Shown here: in pieces, positions 18,057 to 26,752 of the stretch
Layout of the letters: each line of letters starts with the position of its first letter
How positions within the stretch are numbered: position 1 is the first letter of the stretch
Assembly (NCBI RefSeq): GCF_900115125.1
Contig: NZ_FOVJ01000001.1
Location: 777,852-841,851 of the forward strand
Direction: 5' to 3'
From: Nitrosospira briensis
GTDB taxonomy: Bacteria; Pseudomonadota; Gammaproteobacteria; Burkholderiales; Nitrosomonadaceae
DNA length: 64,000 nucleotides
Translations under genes and position numbers: made by a program
Notes under the pieces: generated by a model
What the model was told of the DNA's origin: nothing
Database searches by the model: none
The model's input: the letters and a program-made list of their open reading frames with translations, nothing else

Positions 18057-19085
18057 TTACAACGGAGTAAGAAAAGACACGCCGGTCGCGCCTACTGCCG
18101 AGCCATCGCGCAGGCGCTGCCCGAACCGGTTGCCTTGTGTCTCGCTCGGATCGCCAAGCACGCGGGCAACCCTGCCCTTGTGGAAGCTGGCCAGTTGCTT
18201 GCCGAACGGGATGACAACATTCGCCGCATTTCCATATAACGCTTCATGCAACTTTGGCAGCTCGTGCCAAGGGGCTGTCGGCCTGCTGTGGTGTGCGTTG
18301 TGATAACCGAAATTGAGAGTAAGGAGATTCAACCATGGATAGCGGGTTGAAATCAGATTGCTGAACGTATGAGATTGCTCATAATCCTGGTCTTCCCTGC
18401 GCTCCGCCAAGCCGGCGCGGCCAGCGGACGTAATGATGTTGTCGTAGTTGTGCTGAAGCGCATCCATAAAACGCAAAACCGTCACAAGGATCGCATATGC
18501 CGCCAGATAGCACGCAAAGGCAAGGGGCGAATAGAGCAATAAGGCCAGAAGCAGGCCGAATCGAACCGCGATTGTTCCAACGATTCGAGACCGCTGGTCT
18601 TTTTTCTCCCTGACGAGAAATGGAGCAAGAATGAGGGCGCCATGCATGAAGAACTCGACGACCGGGACATACAGCCACTCCAGCGCCTCCACGATCTTGA
18701 GCTGAACCGGGTGACGCGTCAGATACCCTCTGTAGTCGAGCCCGCCCACGTCGGCATTATCCACGTGATGTTTCATATGCACAGACCGCAAATCTTCATA
18801 ACTGCCATAGCATCCGCCGGCAAGCCAGTTCAAGGCGCCTCCCAGCATGGCATTGTGACGGGGGGATTTAAATACCGTATTGTGGCCGCACTCATGAATC
18901 ATATAGGAAGCAATCACCATACCGTGAGCCATTGCCAGTGTACCCGCCGCCATGAGAACCGGATTCATCGACAGGATGAGCGCGGCTCCGCCAAAATAGG
19001 CCAGCTGGCAGTAAAGCAGGGCCATGACGTTTGGACGCAAGCCGCCTTTATGGCGAAAACAGGTTTTCTCGATTCTGTCTAACAT
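18057..19085 (-). CDS. Membrane fatty acid desaturase
   Basis: A 342-residue integral-membrane di-iron desaturase/hydroxylase. Its three histidine boxes are complete: HECGH (64-68), HMKHH (103-107) and HNAHH (262-266). Four to six hydrophobic segments surround them. The family introduces double bonds or hydroxyls into acyl chains; the position is not predictable. ATG 19085 follows AGAGG at 10-nt spacing. It is divergent from a winged-helix regulator, and its promoter contains a perfect 16-bp palindrome. Induction linked to membrane fluidity is inferred. Confidence 0.9.
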   Translation of the reverse strand: MLDRIEKTCFRHKGGLRPNVMALLYCQLAYFGGAALILSMNPVLMAAGTLAMAHGMVIASYMIHECGHNTVFKSPRHNAMLGGALNWLAGGCYGSYEDLRSVHMKHHVDNADVGGLDYRGYLTRHPVQLKIVEALEWLYVPVVEFFMHGALILAPFLVREKKDQRSRIVGTIAVRFGLLLALLLYSPLAFACYLAAYAILVTVLRFMDALQHNYDNIITSAGRAGLAERREDQDYEQSHTFSNLISTRYPWLNLLTLNFGYHNAHHSRPTAPWHELPKLHEALYGNAANVVIPFGKQLASFHKGRVARVLGDPSETQGNRFGQRLRDGSAVGATGVSFLTPL

Positions 19086-19186
19086 GGCTTTGCAACCTCT
19101 ATGGCTGATGACGCACCTCTACTGGCGTATCCGGGCTATTCCAGGCGGTGAAAAAATCATATTTCATGCTTCCTCGTGAACTTGTA

Positions 19187-19214
19187 ATTATACATGTAAA
19201 TTTACATGCAAAAA
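19187..19214 (-). promoter_or_regulatory. Desaturase promoter with operator palindrome in the spacer
   Basis: On the minus strand, TTTTTG (19209-19214) and a perfect TATAAT (19187-19192) are separated by 16 bp. That spacer is exactly the perfect palindrome CATGTAAATTTACATG (19193-19208). A repressor bound there would block RNA polymerase. On the plus strand a TATAAT at 19219-19224 would serve the divergent regulator, whose -35 region would overlap the same palindrome. Confidence 0.7.
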
Positions 19215-19276
19215 GAACTATAATTTCTCCCTGCCCGGAATAGCCGGAAAATGCAAAGACGAAGGTATCGGAAACA

Positions 19277-19687
19277 ATGAATAAACCACAGAAGCAGGCG
19301 GATGCAAGGCGACGCCAGTTCATCCAGCTACTCAACAACACCGATCAATATTGGGTGGATATCCTGGGAAACCAGCTTTTTCATGACTTGAATTACTACG
19401 ACCTCTTTACGCACATGTGGCTAAGACTGAACGGCGCCAGTTGCGATGCTGTTCAAAAGTCCGAGTTGTACCAGCTCATGCCGAACATCAGCCAGCGGAC
19501 GGCGGTCAAATACGTCCAGATCGCGATCGATCATGGCTTGCTCATCGAGCATATCGACCCGCAAGACCTTCGTTTCAGGCGAATTACCATGTCCGCGGAT
19601 CTCAAGCAGAAAATCGAGCTTTTCCTGGATTACTCCATTTCAGTGTTCGAGGCCCTGCCCCTGCAAGCGGGCCCGGCTGTTCCATAG
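19277..19687 (+). CDS. Winged-helix (MarR-like) transcriptional regulator
   Basis: A 136-residue protein with a predicted helix-turn-helix at about residues 58-95 (KSELYQLMPNISQRTAVKYV then IAIDHGLL), followed by a wing (DPQDLRFRRITMS). This matches MarR-type small regulators. ATG 19277 is preceded by GGAA. It is divergent from the desaturase gene with the shared palindrome between them, so it is the obvious candidate for control of both genes. The effector is unknown. Confidence 0.78.
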   Translation: MNKPQKQADARRRQFIQLLNNTDQYWVDILGNQLFHDLNYYDLFTHMWLRLNGASCDAVQKSELYQLMPNISQRTAVKYVQIAIDHGLLIEHIDPQDLRFRRITMSADLKQKIELFLDYSISVFEALPLQAGPAVP

Positions 19688-19916
19688 CGCGGACCAGCCA
19701 GGGGCCGCGTCCGTTTGACAGCTATCGAAGGCCGCGATGAAAAGGCTATGTGCCATAGCGTACAGAGCCCTTGATCCGTGTTTGACGATAATGGTTTCGC
19801 CACATTCTTCTCCCCCGCGCCGGGCGCAAGGTCCTCACCGGCGGTTGGAATCAGGCCGAGCTAATCACGTAATCGGGGAAGTTTTGATAATGTTTTGAAT
19901 ACCGAGAGGAATTATC

Positions 19917-21416
19917 ATGAACACAACCTCTGTCTGGCGCGCCACGGCACCAAAAACAGCTTTTCCCATTCTGCAGGAAGAGGCTACTGCCGACGTGGTG
20001 ATTGTGGGAGGCGGTATCACGGGAATTACATTGGCGTTGAATTTGGTGGAGCAAGGCACTTCCGTCATATTGCTGGAGGCTCGGGATGTCGGCTGCGGCA
20101 GCACCGGCAATTCAACGGGCAACCTTTATGAAACCATCAGCAGCGGCATTCGCACCATCGTCGACCGGTGGGGCGAGGACGTCGCCCACGCTGTCAGCAC
20201 CGCTCGCCGCAAAGCGGTCGAGCAGATCGAGCAGCGTGTGCGGCAATTCAATATTCCCTGTGAATTTCGGCGCTGCGCGCTCTACCGCTACGCAACATCG
20301 GCAAGCGCGCAGACCTCCATAGAAAACGAGTATCAAGGCTCGCTCAAGGCAGGGCTGAGAGCACATTTCGAGAAGACCTTGCCTACCCCCTTTGAGCAGC
20401 CGCACGGACCCGTGCTCGTCCTGAATAACCAGGCACAATTTCAGCCTCAGGCTTATGTCGAGGGGCTTGCACGCGAGGCCGCAAACCGGGGGTGCCGAAT
20501 CTTCGAAAATTCGATCGTCCTTGGAGTGGATACAGATCAGCACGTCGTAAGCACGGCTAACGGCAAGGTAAAAGCCAGGGAAATCGTGCTGGCTACCCAC
20601 TCGCCTATCGGCATGCATCTTGTGCAGGCGGAAATGACGGTAAAACGCGAATATGGGCTCGCCACCCGAATTCCCCGGGGCTCGTTTCCGGAGGGTATCT
20701 TCTGGGGCAGCGGCGTCGAGCGGCTCTCGGTACGCAGCCTGGATGTGGATAATGAGTCGTTTTTCGTCTGTGTCGGGGAAGAGCACAAGACCGGGCAACA
20801 AGACACGAGCATCAGCATGGACCGGCTCGAATCCGCTGCGCATGCGAATTTCAAGGTACCCGAGGCGGAGTTCCGGTGGTCCGCCCAGAACTATAGCGCC
20901 GCCGATGGCTTGCCCTACATTGGCCGGGATGCCACGGGTTGCTTCATTGCAACCGGTTTTGCAACCGATGGCCTGACTTATGGAACGGTTGCCGCATCGC
21001 TTATCGCCGATCAGATTGCCGGCCGCGATAACGTCTTCGCGCCCATCGTCAAGGCAAGCCGCTTTTCACCGCTGAAGGGCGCAAAGGGGTTGGCCGAGGA
21101 AAACGTGACCGTGCTCAAATCCCTGGTCAAGGATTACGTGACCGATCGGGAGTCAATTCCACTATCCCAGCTCATGCCCGGCAAGGCAGCAATGGTAAAG
21201 TTCGAGGATGTATCGCTTGCGGCTTACCGGGATCCGGATGGTGCATTGTTCGCTGTTTCTCCCGTCTGCACGCACATGAAATGCAAAGTGCACTGGAACG
21301 CCGTGGAAAGCAGCTGGGATTGTCCTTGCCACGGCAGCCGTTTCGCACCCGACGGAACGGTAATCGAGGGGCCCGCGACCGAGCCGCTGTATCGTCACTT
21401 CCTGCCCGGTCATTGA
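19917..21416 (+). CDS. FAD-dependent oxidoreductase with C-terminal Rieske domain
   Basis: A 499-residue fusion. The N-terminus is a DAO-type FAD fold with VVIVGGGITGITLAL and the GCGSTGNSTGN substrate-loop region. The C-terminus (~400-499) is a Rieske 2Fe-2S domain with ligands C451, H453, C469 and H472 (CTH-x15-CPCH). Family members transfer electrons between an amine- or sugar-type substrate and an acceptor through FAD and the iron-sulfur cluster; the real substrate is unknown. No signal peptide is seen. ATG 19917 follows GAGAGGA. It appears monocistronic. Confidence 0.92.
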   Translation: MNTTSVWRATAPKTAFPILQEEATADVVIVGGGITGITLALNLVEQGTSVILLEARDVGCGSTGNSTGNLYETISSGIRTIVDRWGEDVAHAVSTARRKAVEQIEQRVRQFNIPCEFRRCALYRYATSASAQTSIENEYQGSLKAGLRAHFEKTLPTPFEQPHGPVLVLNNQAQFQPQAYVEGLAREAANRGCRIFENSIVLGVDTDQHVVSTANGKVKAREIVLATHSPIGMHLVQAEMTVKREYGLATRIPRGSFPEGIFWGSGVERLSVRSLDVDNESFFVCVGEEHKTGQQDTSISMDRLESAAHANFKVPEAEFRWSAQNYSAADGLPYIGRDATGCFIATGFATDGLTYGTVAASLIADQIAGRDNVFAPIVKASRFSPLKGAKGLAEENVTVLKSLVKDYVTDRESIPLSQLMPGKAAMVKFEDVSLAAYRDPDGALFAVSPVCTHMKCKVHWNAVESSWDCPCHGSRFAPDGTVIEGPATEPLYRHFLPGH

Positions 21417-21655
21417 ACCAGAGCCCGTTGAGCGATTGGAGTTTTATGGGCCGGCGTAGCAAAGCTTCCCGCGAGGCGTAGAGCTGTCCCGAAGCGCTAT
21501 CGCGGCAGTCCAATTCCATTGGTAAGACGGCGACGGAGAACTCTAGGTGGAAAGATAAGATTCGTAAAAATTATCGAAGCAAGATGACGGTAATTTGATT
21601 TCCGTTTTGGCTTATAGGCTTCAACTGGCTGGGCGCGGTTCAAAGGAAAAAGATC

Positions 21656-22069
21656 ATGCGGGTCACGAACAAACCGATTCTCCTCGTCGAAGACGACCGG
21701 GTGGATATGATGATGGTAATCCGGGCGCTCAAGCAGGTCCACGTTACAAATCATGTCGTGCACCTGGAAAACGGGGAGGATGCACTAAATTATCTCCGGG
21801 ATGAGGACAACGAGAAGCCTTGCATCATTTTCCTCGATTTGAACATGCCTATCATGAACGGCATCGAATTCCTGCAAACGGTTAAAGGTGATGAGCAACT
21901 GATGCGCATTCCAGTGGTGGTACTGACCACGTCGGATGAACAGCAGGACAAGATAAACAGCTTCGACTTCGGCGTGTCCGGATATATGGCGAAACCTGTT
22001 GACTATGCGCAATTCGTCGAAGTCATGCGGTCAATCGATGGGTATTGGACTATCAGCGAGATGCCCTGA
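21656..22069 (+). CDS. Single-domain CheY-like response regulator
   Basis: A 137-residue receiver domain of the Rcp1 type, which typically partners PAS or phytochrome kinases. The acidic pocket is VEDD near residues 11-14, the phosphoacceptor Asp is in IIFLDLNMP near residue 61, the Thr is in VVVLTTSD and the Lys in GYMAKPVD. There is no output domain. ATG 21656 follows AAGGA. It may receive phosphate from one of the hybrid kinases in this window or from an unlinked kinase. Confidence 0.92.
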   Translation: MRVTNKPILLVEDDRVDMMMVIRALKQVHVTNHVVHLENGEDALNYLRDEDNEKPCIIFLDLNMPIMNGIEFLQTVKGDEQLMRIPVVVLTTSDEQQDKINSFDFGVSGYMAKPVDYAQFVEVMRSIDGYWTISEMP

Positions 22070-22071
22070 GG

Positions 22072-22177
22072 TTTGGCAGTTACCCCTGCCGGGTCTTTGC
22101 TGCCAAACAGGAGCTCAACACCCTTAACGATCCCCAGCAACGGAGGATACTATTTACCACCTCTAAATTTGAGGTGG
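22072..22177. terminator. Two hairpins between convergent genes
   Basis: TTTGGCAG (22072-22079) pairs with CTGCCAAA (22100-22107). CCACCTC (22157-22163) pairs with GAGGTGG (22171-22177). Both lie between the response-regulator stop and the convergent lipoprotein stop. No long T-run follows either stem, so they are weak or bidirectional transcript ends. Confidence 0.5.
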
Positions 22178-22202
22178 AGCATCACAGCCCGCAAATTGAA
22201 CG

Positions 22203-22841
22203 CTACCTGGATTGTTTCTCGAATAACACAACGGCTGGCATGCCTTGCCATACAAGTTCTCCGCTTTGCTGCATGACTTGCAGGGAACGAAGAAGCATTT
22301 GCTCGAGTACGCGGGGGAACGCCTGGTCCTGGGGAAAAGTCTGGATATCGTCAGGTATGCTCATGTTGCCGATAGCGGTATGAACAGCCTGTTTGATACC
22401 GGTCCGGCTGATTGTCTTCTCCTGTAGCAAGATAAACATCGACAATTCGTAGGCATCGGTGATGGTTTTCCCAATCATCCATAACGGATAGCCCGTGCGG
22501 GATGCTTCCGCCGCAACGGTGCCGCTGTCCGCGACATTATTCAAGACTACCCTGATTTGCCCCTCCGCCTTGTCGTCGTCGACGGGCATGATAACGCCCG
22601 AATCCCGCAATATCGATGCTGCGTAGTCTTTCAGGGGTATGTCTCCCTTGGGAAAGTGCTCTCCATTTCGCTGAAACTCGACAATGAGCTTTAGCTGAAG
22701 CGGTTTATTTCTCTGCTCTATATCCTTGTACGCAACCTTGGGGAGCGAAGCGCCTAAAAAAGATCTTTTCGGTGATGCGCATCCCGCCAATACAAAAGAG
22801 GCAATGACGGATCCCAGTACTATGTGACGGCTGATATTCAT
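22203..22841 (-). CDS. Lipoprotein of unknown function
   Basis: A 212-residue protein with a type-II signal peptide ending in the lipobox LAGC, followed by ASPKRS, so it should be lipid-anchored. The mature part has alternating beta-type segments (LQLKLIVEFQRNG, GQIRVVLNNVAD) and a hydrophobic stretch (AYELSMFILLQEK). I do not recognise the family. ATG 22841 follows GGAG; the ATG/GTG-type extension to 22865 lacks a site. It stands alone between convergent and divergent neighbours. Confidence 0.78.
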   Translation of the reverse strand: MNISRHIVLGSVIASFVLAGCASPKRSFLGASLPKVAYKDIEQRNKPLQLKLIVEFQRNGEHFPKGDIPLKDYAASILRDSGVIMPVDDDKAEGQIRVVLNNVADSGTVAAEASRTGYPLWMIGKTITDAYELSMFILLQEKTISRTGIKQAVHTAIGNMSIPDDIQTFPQDQAFPRVLEQMLLRSLQVMQQSGELVWQGMPAVVLFEKQSR

Positions 22842-23007
22842 GAAAGCTCCATCCGGATCAGGCACTCCGTTCCCGGGAAATGGCAGGGATATACCAAGAA
22901 TAGCAATTGCTGAGAATAATGCGTTATTCTTTGCGTTGCAACCTGCTCGACTGTACGGTCATTTTTCCATGCGCCGGTCGATCAGGGTTGCTTCTCCTCC
23001 GGGATAA

Positions 23008-24099
23008 ATGTTCGGGGCAGGAATGAACGCTGAAACCACACCTCATTGCACGGCGCTCGGGTTTGACGATAAGCGAATCCAGGAAGTGCTTTCCATGCTC
23101 CGACTCGGTGAAGAGCACCGTGCGATTGCGGACCGCATACGTACGCAGGTGATCGCCGGACGTGCCGATGAATTGGTGGATCGCTGCTTCACCGCCTTCG
23201 CGCGCACCCGGGGCTTCTCATTGATCGAGAGGAGCTTCGGCGCCAAATCTTTCAAGCGGGCCTGGATCAATCGGCTTCGGCGCTTCGGCCTTGATTTCGA
23301 TACAAAGGAATACTTCGAAGAGCGCCTGGCTACAGCCGCTGCTTTCGCGCGCGCAAAAATCCACCTCAGCCTTTTGCATCTCCCTTATTTCCTCACGCAA
23401 GAAATCCTGATAGAAGCGCTATCCGAAAAATTCAATGACAGGGCCACGACCCTGTGGCCTTTTCTGAACGCTGTTTTGAAACTTACCTCTCTCGATTTGT
23501 ACCTGACCGCGGAAGGTTATCGCCTGCCGGAACTGGATGAACTGGAGGGGGACCTGGACAAGCTGCGCCAGGAGACATTCCGCTTGCGGAGGAGAACTTC
23601 GATCGATGAACTCACGGGCTTGATGAACTATGCCAAGCTGATGGAATCGCTCGAGCAACAGATCAACCGTGCCCGGCGCAGGGGCCACGAGAGCAATCCC
23701 TTGTGCCTGATCATGTCCGATCTCGATTTCTTCAAGAAGATCAATGACACCTACGGGCATATGGTGGGCGATCTTGTCCTGCGGCATGTGGCAGGCCGGA
23801 TTAAGTCAGCCACGCGTGACTTCGACCTGATCGGCCGGTTTGGCGGAGAAGAATTTGTCATCGTGATGATGAACACCGACTTGGCGTTGGGAGAGGCGAT
23901 AGCCGAGCGGATACGCGAAGGCGTCATGAAGGCTCCCTTTCATGTAAAGCAATACAATATTCCGGTAACCCTCAGCCTGGGAGTGGCGATGCTGAGACAA
24001 GGCGAAAACAAGGAATCATTGCTTGAGCGCGCCGACGCGGCCATGTATGAAGCAAAAAGAAGTGGCCGCAACCGCGTAGTGGTCGCAAGCGATTCCTAG
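23008..24099 (+). CDS. Globin-like sensor diguanylate cyclase
   Basis: A 363-residue GGDEF protein. The catalytic loop is GGEEF (279-283) with a complete inhibitory I-site R270-D-F-D273, so it should make c-di-GMP and show product inhibition. The N-terminal ~175 residues are all-helical; FDTKEYFEERLATAAAF followed by KIHLSLLHLPYFL resembles the heme-pocket region of protoglobin sensors, with His119 as possible proximal ligand. Heme sensing of O2 is therefore plausible but not proven. ATG 23008 and ATG 23023 are both possible; the latter has GGGG at a better distance. Confidence 0.85.
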   Translation: MFGAGMNAETTPHCTALGFDDKRIQEVLSMLRLGEEHRAIADRIRTQVIAGRADELVDRCFTAFARTRGFSLIERSFGAKSFKRAWINRLRRFGLDFDTKEYFEERLATAAAFARAKIHLSLLHLPYFLTQEILIEALSEKFNDRATTLWPFLNAVLKLTSLDLYLTAEGYRLPELDELEGDLDKLRQETFRLRRRTSIDELTGLMNYAKLMESLEQQINRARRRGHESNPLCLIMSDLDFFKKINDTYGHMVGDLVLRHVAGRIKSATRDFDLIGRFGGEEFVIVMMNTDLALGEAIAERIREGVMKAPFHVKQYNIPVTLSLGVAMLRQGENKESLLERADAAMYEAKRSGRNRVVVASDS

Positions 24100-24201
24100 T
24101 CCGGGAATAAAGGTCGCTGAAAACCCGCTGCAGCGCATCAGCCTTAGAGCGGTAACACAGGTAATACTCACATCTCCGGGATTGCAGCTGCTGGCTGGCC
24201 T

Positions 24202-24273
24202 CTAAGTAATGACCTTGGATGAAGAGGCCGTTACGCGCTGCCTGTGCGCCTTCGCAATTTTGTGATCAGTCAT
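24202..24273 (-). CDS. Possible 23-residue peptide or gene remnant
   Basis: ATG 24273 is preceded by AAAGGAG at 5-nt spacing, a near-ideal ribosome site. The frame reads MTDHKIAKAHRQRV and nine more residues before TAG. It is basic, with no hydrophobic segment. It is either a real small protein or the start of a gene lost by deletion. No family is recognised. Confidence 0.3.
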   Translation of the reverse strand: MTDHKIAKAHRQRVTASSSKVIT

Positions 24274-24335
24274 AGTGACTCCTTTGTGTTCAGCGTCTCA
24301 GTGTATGCAGTAGCACGGCCGGTCGTTCATCCATG

Positions 24336-25148
24336 CTATCGATTTTTTACTCCACGATCAGTCTTTTCCGCTTCGAATAGTATGGCTTGCATCGGGTAGC
24401 GCGTCGGGTTCGAACCAAACTCCCTTGTCAGAGCTTCCACCAGTGCCTCGATGATCCTCTCGGGGTCTCCGCCACGCTCTCTTATTTCTTCGATGAGCGG
24501 ACTGAAGACCAACCCGCGAGCAAAGGCCGGCACGTCCAGAATATCGTATTCCCGCGGTTGAACCGAGATGACAATTTGCTCAAAACCTGAACGAATAAGC
24601 GTTTCCTTGATAGGGTCGATTTCAAAACAGGAAACAGGAGCCTCAAGGAACCCGGGTGGATCCGATGGAAAGAACTGCTTCATCACTTCGAAAGTCAGGC
24701 TGGCGAACGGATTGTAGTGCCGCGAGTCCCAAACGCTGAACAGGTACCGGCCGCCGCGCTTCAACGTCCGATGCACCTCACGAAATGCCGCATCCTTATC
24801 GAAGAACATCACTCCGAACTGGCAGACCACCGCCTCGAACGCCTCATCGTCGAAAGGCAGCGCAGTAGCGTCGGCGATCTGGAACGTGACCTGCTCGTGG
24901 GGAAGAAATTTTGCGCGCGCGACGTCCATCATCGAGTCGCTGATGTCGATCGCAGTCAGCAGCGCATCCATGGGGAGCGCATCGCGCAATTGCCGGCTGG
25001 CTATTCCCGTGCCCGCCGCAATTTCAAGCATGTTGCGGACCGGTCTTTGCGTTGCTCGACGCGCAATGTCAGTTGCATAGTGCTCGAAAAGCACGTGTCC
25101 GAGATCACGATCGTAAGCGATGGCGACATCGCCAACATAACCTGCCAT
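24336..25148 (-). CDS. SAM-dependent class I methyltransferase
   Basis: A 270-residue methyltransferase of the UbiE/Methyltransf_11 type. Motif I is LEIAAGTGIASRQL, the acidic residue after beta-2 is in TAIDISDSMM, and the later core segments are IADATALPFDDEAFEAVVCQ and LKRGGRYLFSVWD. The substrate is unknown. ATG 25148 follows TGGAG; the TTG at 25172 is an alternative but would overlap that site. It stands on the minus strand after the TetR operon, with a 170-bp gap that suggests separate transcription. Confidence 0.9.
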   Translation of the reverse strand: MAGYVGDVAIAYDRDLGHVLFEHYATDIARRATQRPVRNMLEIAAGTGIASRQLRDALPMDALLTAIDISDSMMDVARAKFLPHEQVTFQIADATALPFDDEAFEAVVCQFGVMFFDKDAAFREVHRTLKRGGRYLFSVWDSRHYNPFASLTFEVMKQFFPSDPPGFLEAPVSCFEIDPIKETLIRSGFEQIVISVQPREYDILDVPAFARGLVFSPLIEEIRERGGDPERIIEALVEALTREFGSNPTRYPMQAILFEAEKTDRGVKNR

Positions 25149-25319
25149 TCGAAAATTCTCCAGTAAATGCAACCGATGAAGGATGAGAAATGCAACGGGC
25201 TTAACCGTGCCTTTCAGCGGAGCGTGAGCCTGGCGTTGCGAGATGTTGATGGGTTGCAGGCGCCAGACGCCTTCTTCCCCGGAATCGCCGCAGGTATCAC
25301 GCCGTCATTGCGAATCCCG

Positions 25320-26090
25320 TTAGAAAACGCAGGTTTCACCATCGGCAGGCACCAATACGCGTTGCGTCATACCCTTTTCACTGATGAACTCCTGCAGTTC
25401 TTTCCTCGATAGCATGGCGTGGTTCACAGATTCCATGTGGCTCGCAATAATGGTTGCCTTGGGAGCGGCTTTATAAACCTCGTAAACATCCTCTTTATCC
25501 ATGATGATGGGCTCATAGCCCAGTACCTGAGCGTCTCCGCTGTTCAAGACAACGACATCGGGCTCATATTTCTTCAGATTTTCCTCGACCCCCTCGTACC
25601 AGACCGTATCCCCGGCAATGTAGAGCGTTTTTTCATTCGGATGTTTGAATACGACTCCGGACACATGCCCCAATAGCTCCGCAAACTCTTCCATGGTTTT
25701 TTCTCCACCATGGCGACCAGGGGTTTTGATTAGCGTGATGCCGTCAAAAACAGTATTCTCCCCCAGAACCCGGATATTGCTGAATCCTTGCGCCCGGATT
25801 TCCGCTGCGTCTTTCTCGTTCTGCGTAAAGATCAACATGTTCTTGGGCACCAGTTTTATGGCTGCATCGTCCCAGTGATCCGCATGAGTATGGGTAACGA
25901 TGACCGCATCAACATCAAGAATCTCGTCCATGGGAATGGGCAGGTCGACCAGGGGATTGGGTATGTGGCTATTGATGGTTCCGTCGAATCCCGGAAACCC
26001 CCCTTTTTCTGCCAGCATGGGATCAACCAGAATCTTTTTCCCCGCATACTCGATAATGATTGTTGCATTCCTCAGTTGTTGGAATTTCAT
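25320..26090 (-). CDS. MBL-fold metal-dependent hydrolase (UlaG-like)
   Basis: A 256-residue metallo-beta-lactamase-fold protein. The metal motif HTHADHWD supplies H67, H69, D71 and H72; further ligands are in PGRHGG, IAGDTVWY and IASHMESVNH. The layout (a beta-strand start KFQQLRNATIIIEYAGKKIL with LVDPML) is that of the UlaG/YtnP-like MBL-fold group. The substrate is unknown. ATG 26090 follows AAGGAG. It is the last gene of the TetR-led operon, 11 bp after the preceding stop. Confidence 0.88.
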   Translation of the reverse strand: MKFQQLRNATIIIEYAGKKILVDPMLAEKGGFPGFDGTINSHIPNPLVDLPIPMDEILDVDAVIVTHTHADHWDDAAIKLVPKNMLIFTQNEKDAAEIRAQGFSNIRVLGENTVFDGITLIKTPGRHGGEKTMEEFAELLGHVSGVVFKHPNEKTLYIAGDTVWYEGVEENLKKYEPDVVVLNSGDAQVLGYEPIIMDKEDVYEVYKAAPKATIIASHMESVNHAMLSRKELQEFISEKGMTQRVLVPADGETCVF

Positions 26091-26101
26091 GAAAATTCTC
26101 C

Positions 26102-26728
26102 TTAAAGTCTTCTGAAAATATTGAAAAGAACTGCGGACGCGATGAGAAGGAGCAAGGGCCAGAATTGAGCGATGCTTTCATACAAGGACGTTCCCACCGT
26201 GATGGGGATTTCCAGCGTGAAATCGGTCTGATTCCTGTCTTTCCCGGATAGATAAAGCCTGTATTCCCCCGTTTCGCGGATATTCAGTACCTGTGTGATG
26301 ATGCCGGATTCATAGATGCCCGCAGGAATCGTCACAAGTGTTTTCGACGGGGTGCTGCCCTCCATTTTTACGAGGCTCATGGCCAGGGGCTGTTTTCGCG
26401 CAGATTCCGGGTAAAGAAGATCAACAGTGACATTCAGTAGTCCGGGACCGGGTATTTTTCCGCACAGGACAGGAACGGACATCGCGCTGCTTGTGTTCTC
26501 GGGGATTTCATAGTTTCCAGGAATGAAATAACCGGAATACCCAATCACCAGGGATTCGGACTCTATGGTGCAGGTACCGCCACGAAAGCCCTTCGGATAG
26601 GTGTTTGACTGATCTCCCTGGGAACTCACGTGAAATTGCCAGCCAACCGCGACCACAACCGCAAGTGATCCGGCCAGGACCAGGAAACGCCGCATGCCAG
26701 TCGATAAATTTGCCCAGACGCTGTCCAC
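26102..26728 (-). CDS. Membrane-anchored protein of unknown function with two end helices
   Basis: A 208-residue protein with a membrane helix at residues ~13-30 and another at ~188-203 (LLLLIASAVLFNIF). The ~150 residues between them look beta-rich and should be exported (GEYRLYLSGKDRNQTDFTLEIPITVG). I do not recognise the family. The start is GTG 26728, set by AGGAGA five bases upstream. It lies 24 bp after the tetR stop and 11 bp before the MBL gene, so it is the middle gene of one operon. A bicistronic role with the MBL enzyme is inferred. Confidence 0.75.
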   Translation of the reverse strand: MDSVWANLSTGMRRFLVLAGSLAVVVAVGWQFHVSSQGDQSNTYPKGFRGGTCTIESESLVIGYSGYFIPGNYEIPENTSSAMSVPVLCGKIPGPGLLNVTVDLLYPESARKQPLAMSLVKMEGSTPSKTLVTIPAGIYESGIITQVLNIRETGEYRLYLSGKDRNQTDFTLEIPITVGTSLYESIAQFWPLLLLIASAVLFNIFRRL

Positions 26729-26752
26729 TGATCTCTCCTGTAAAAATCCTGA

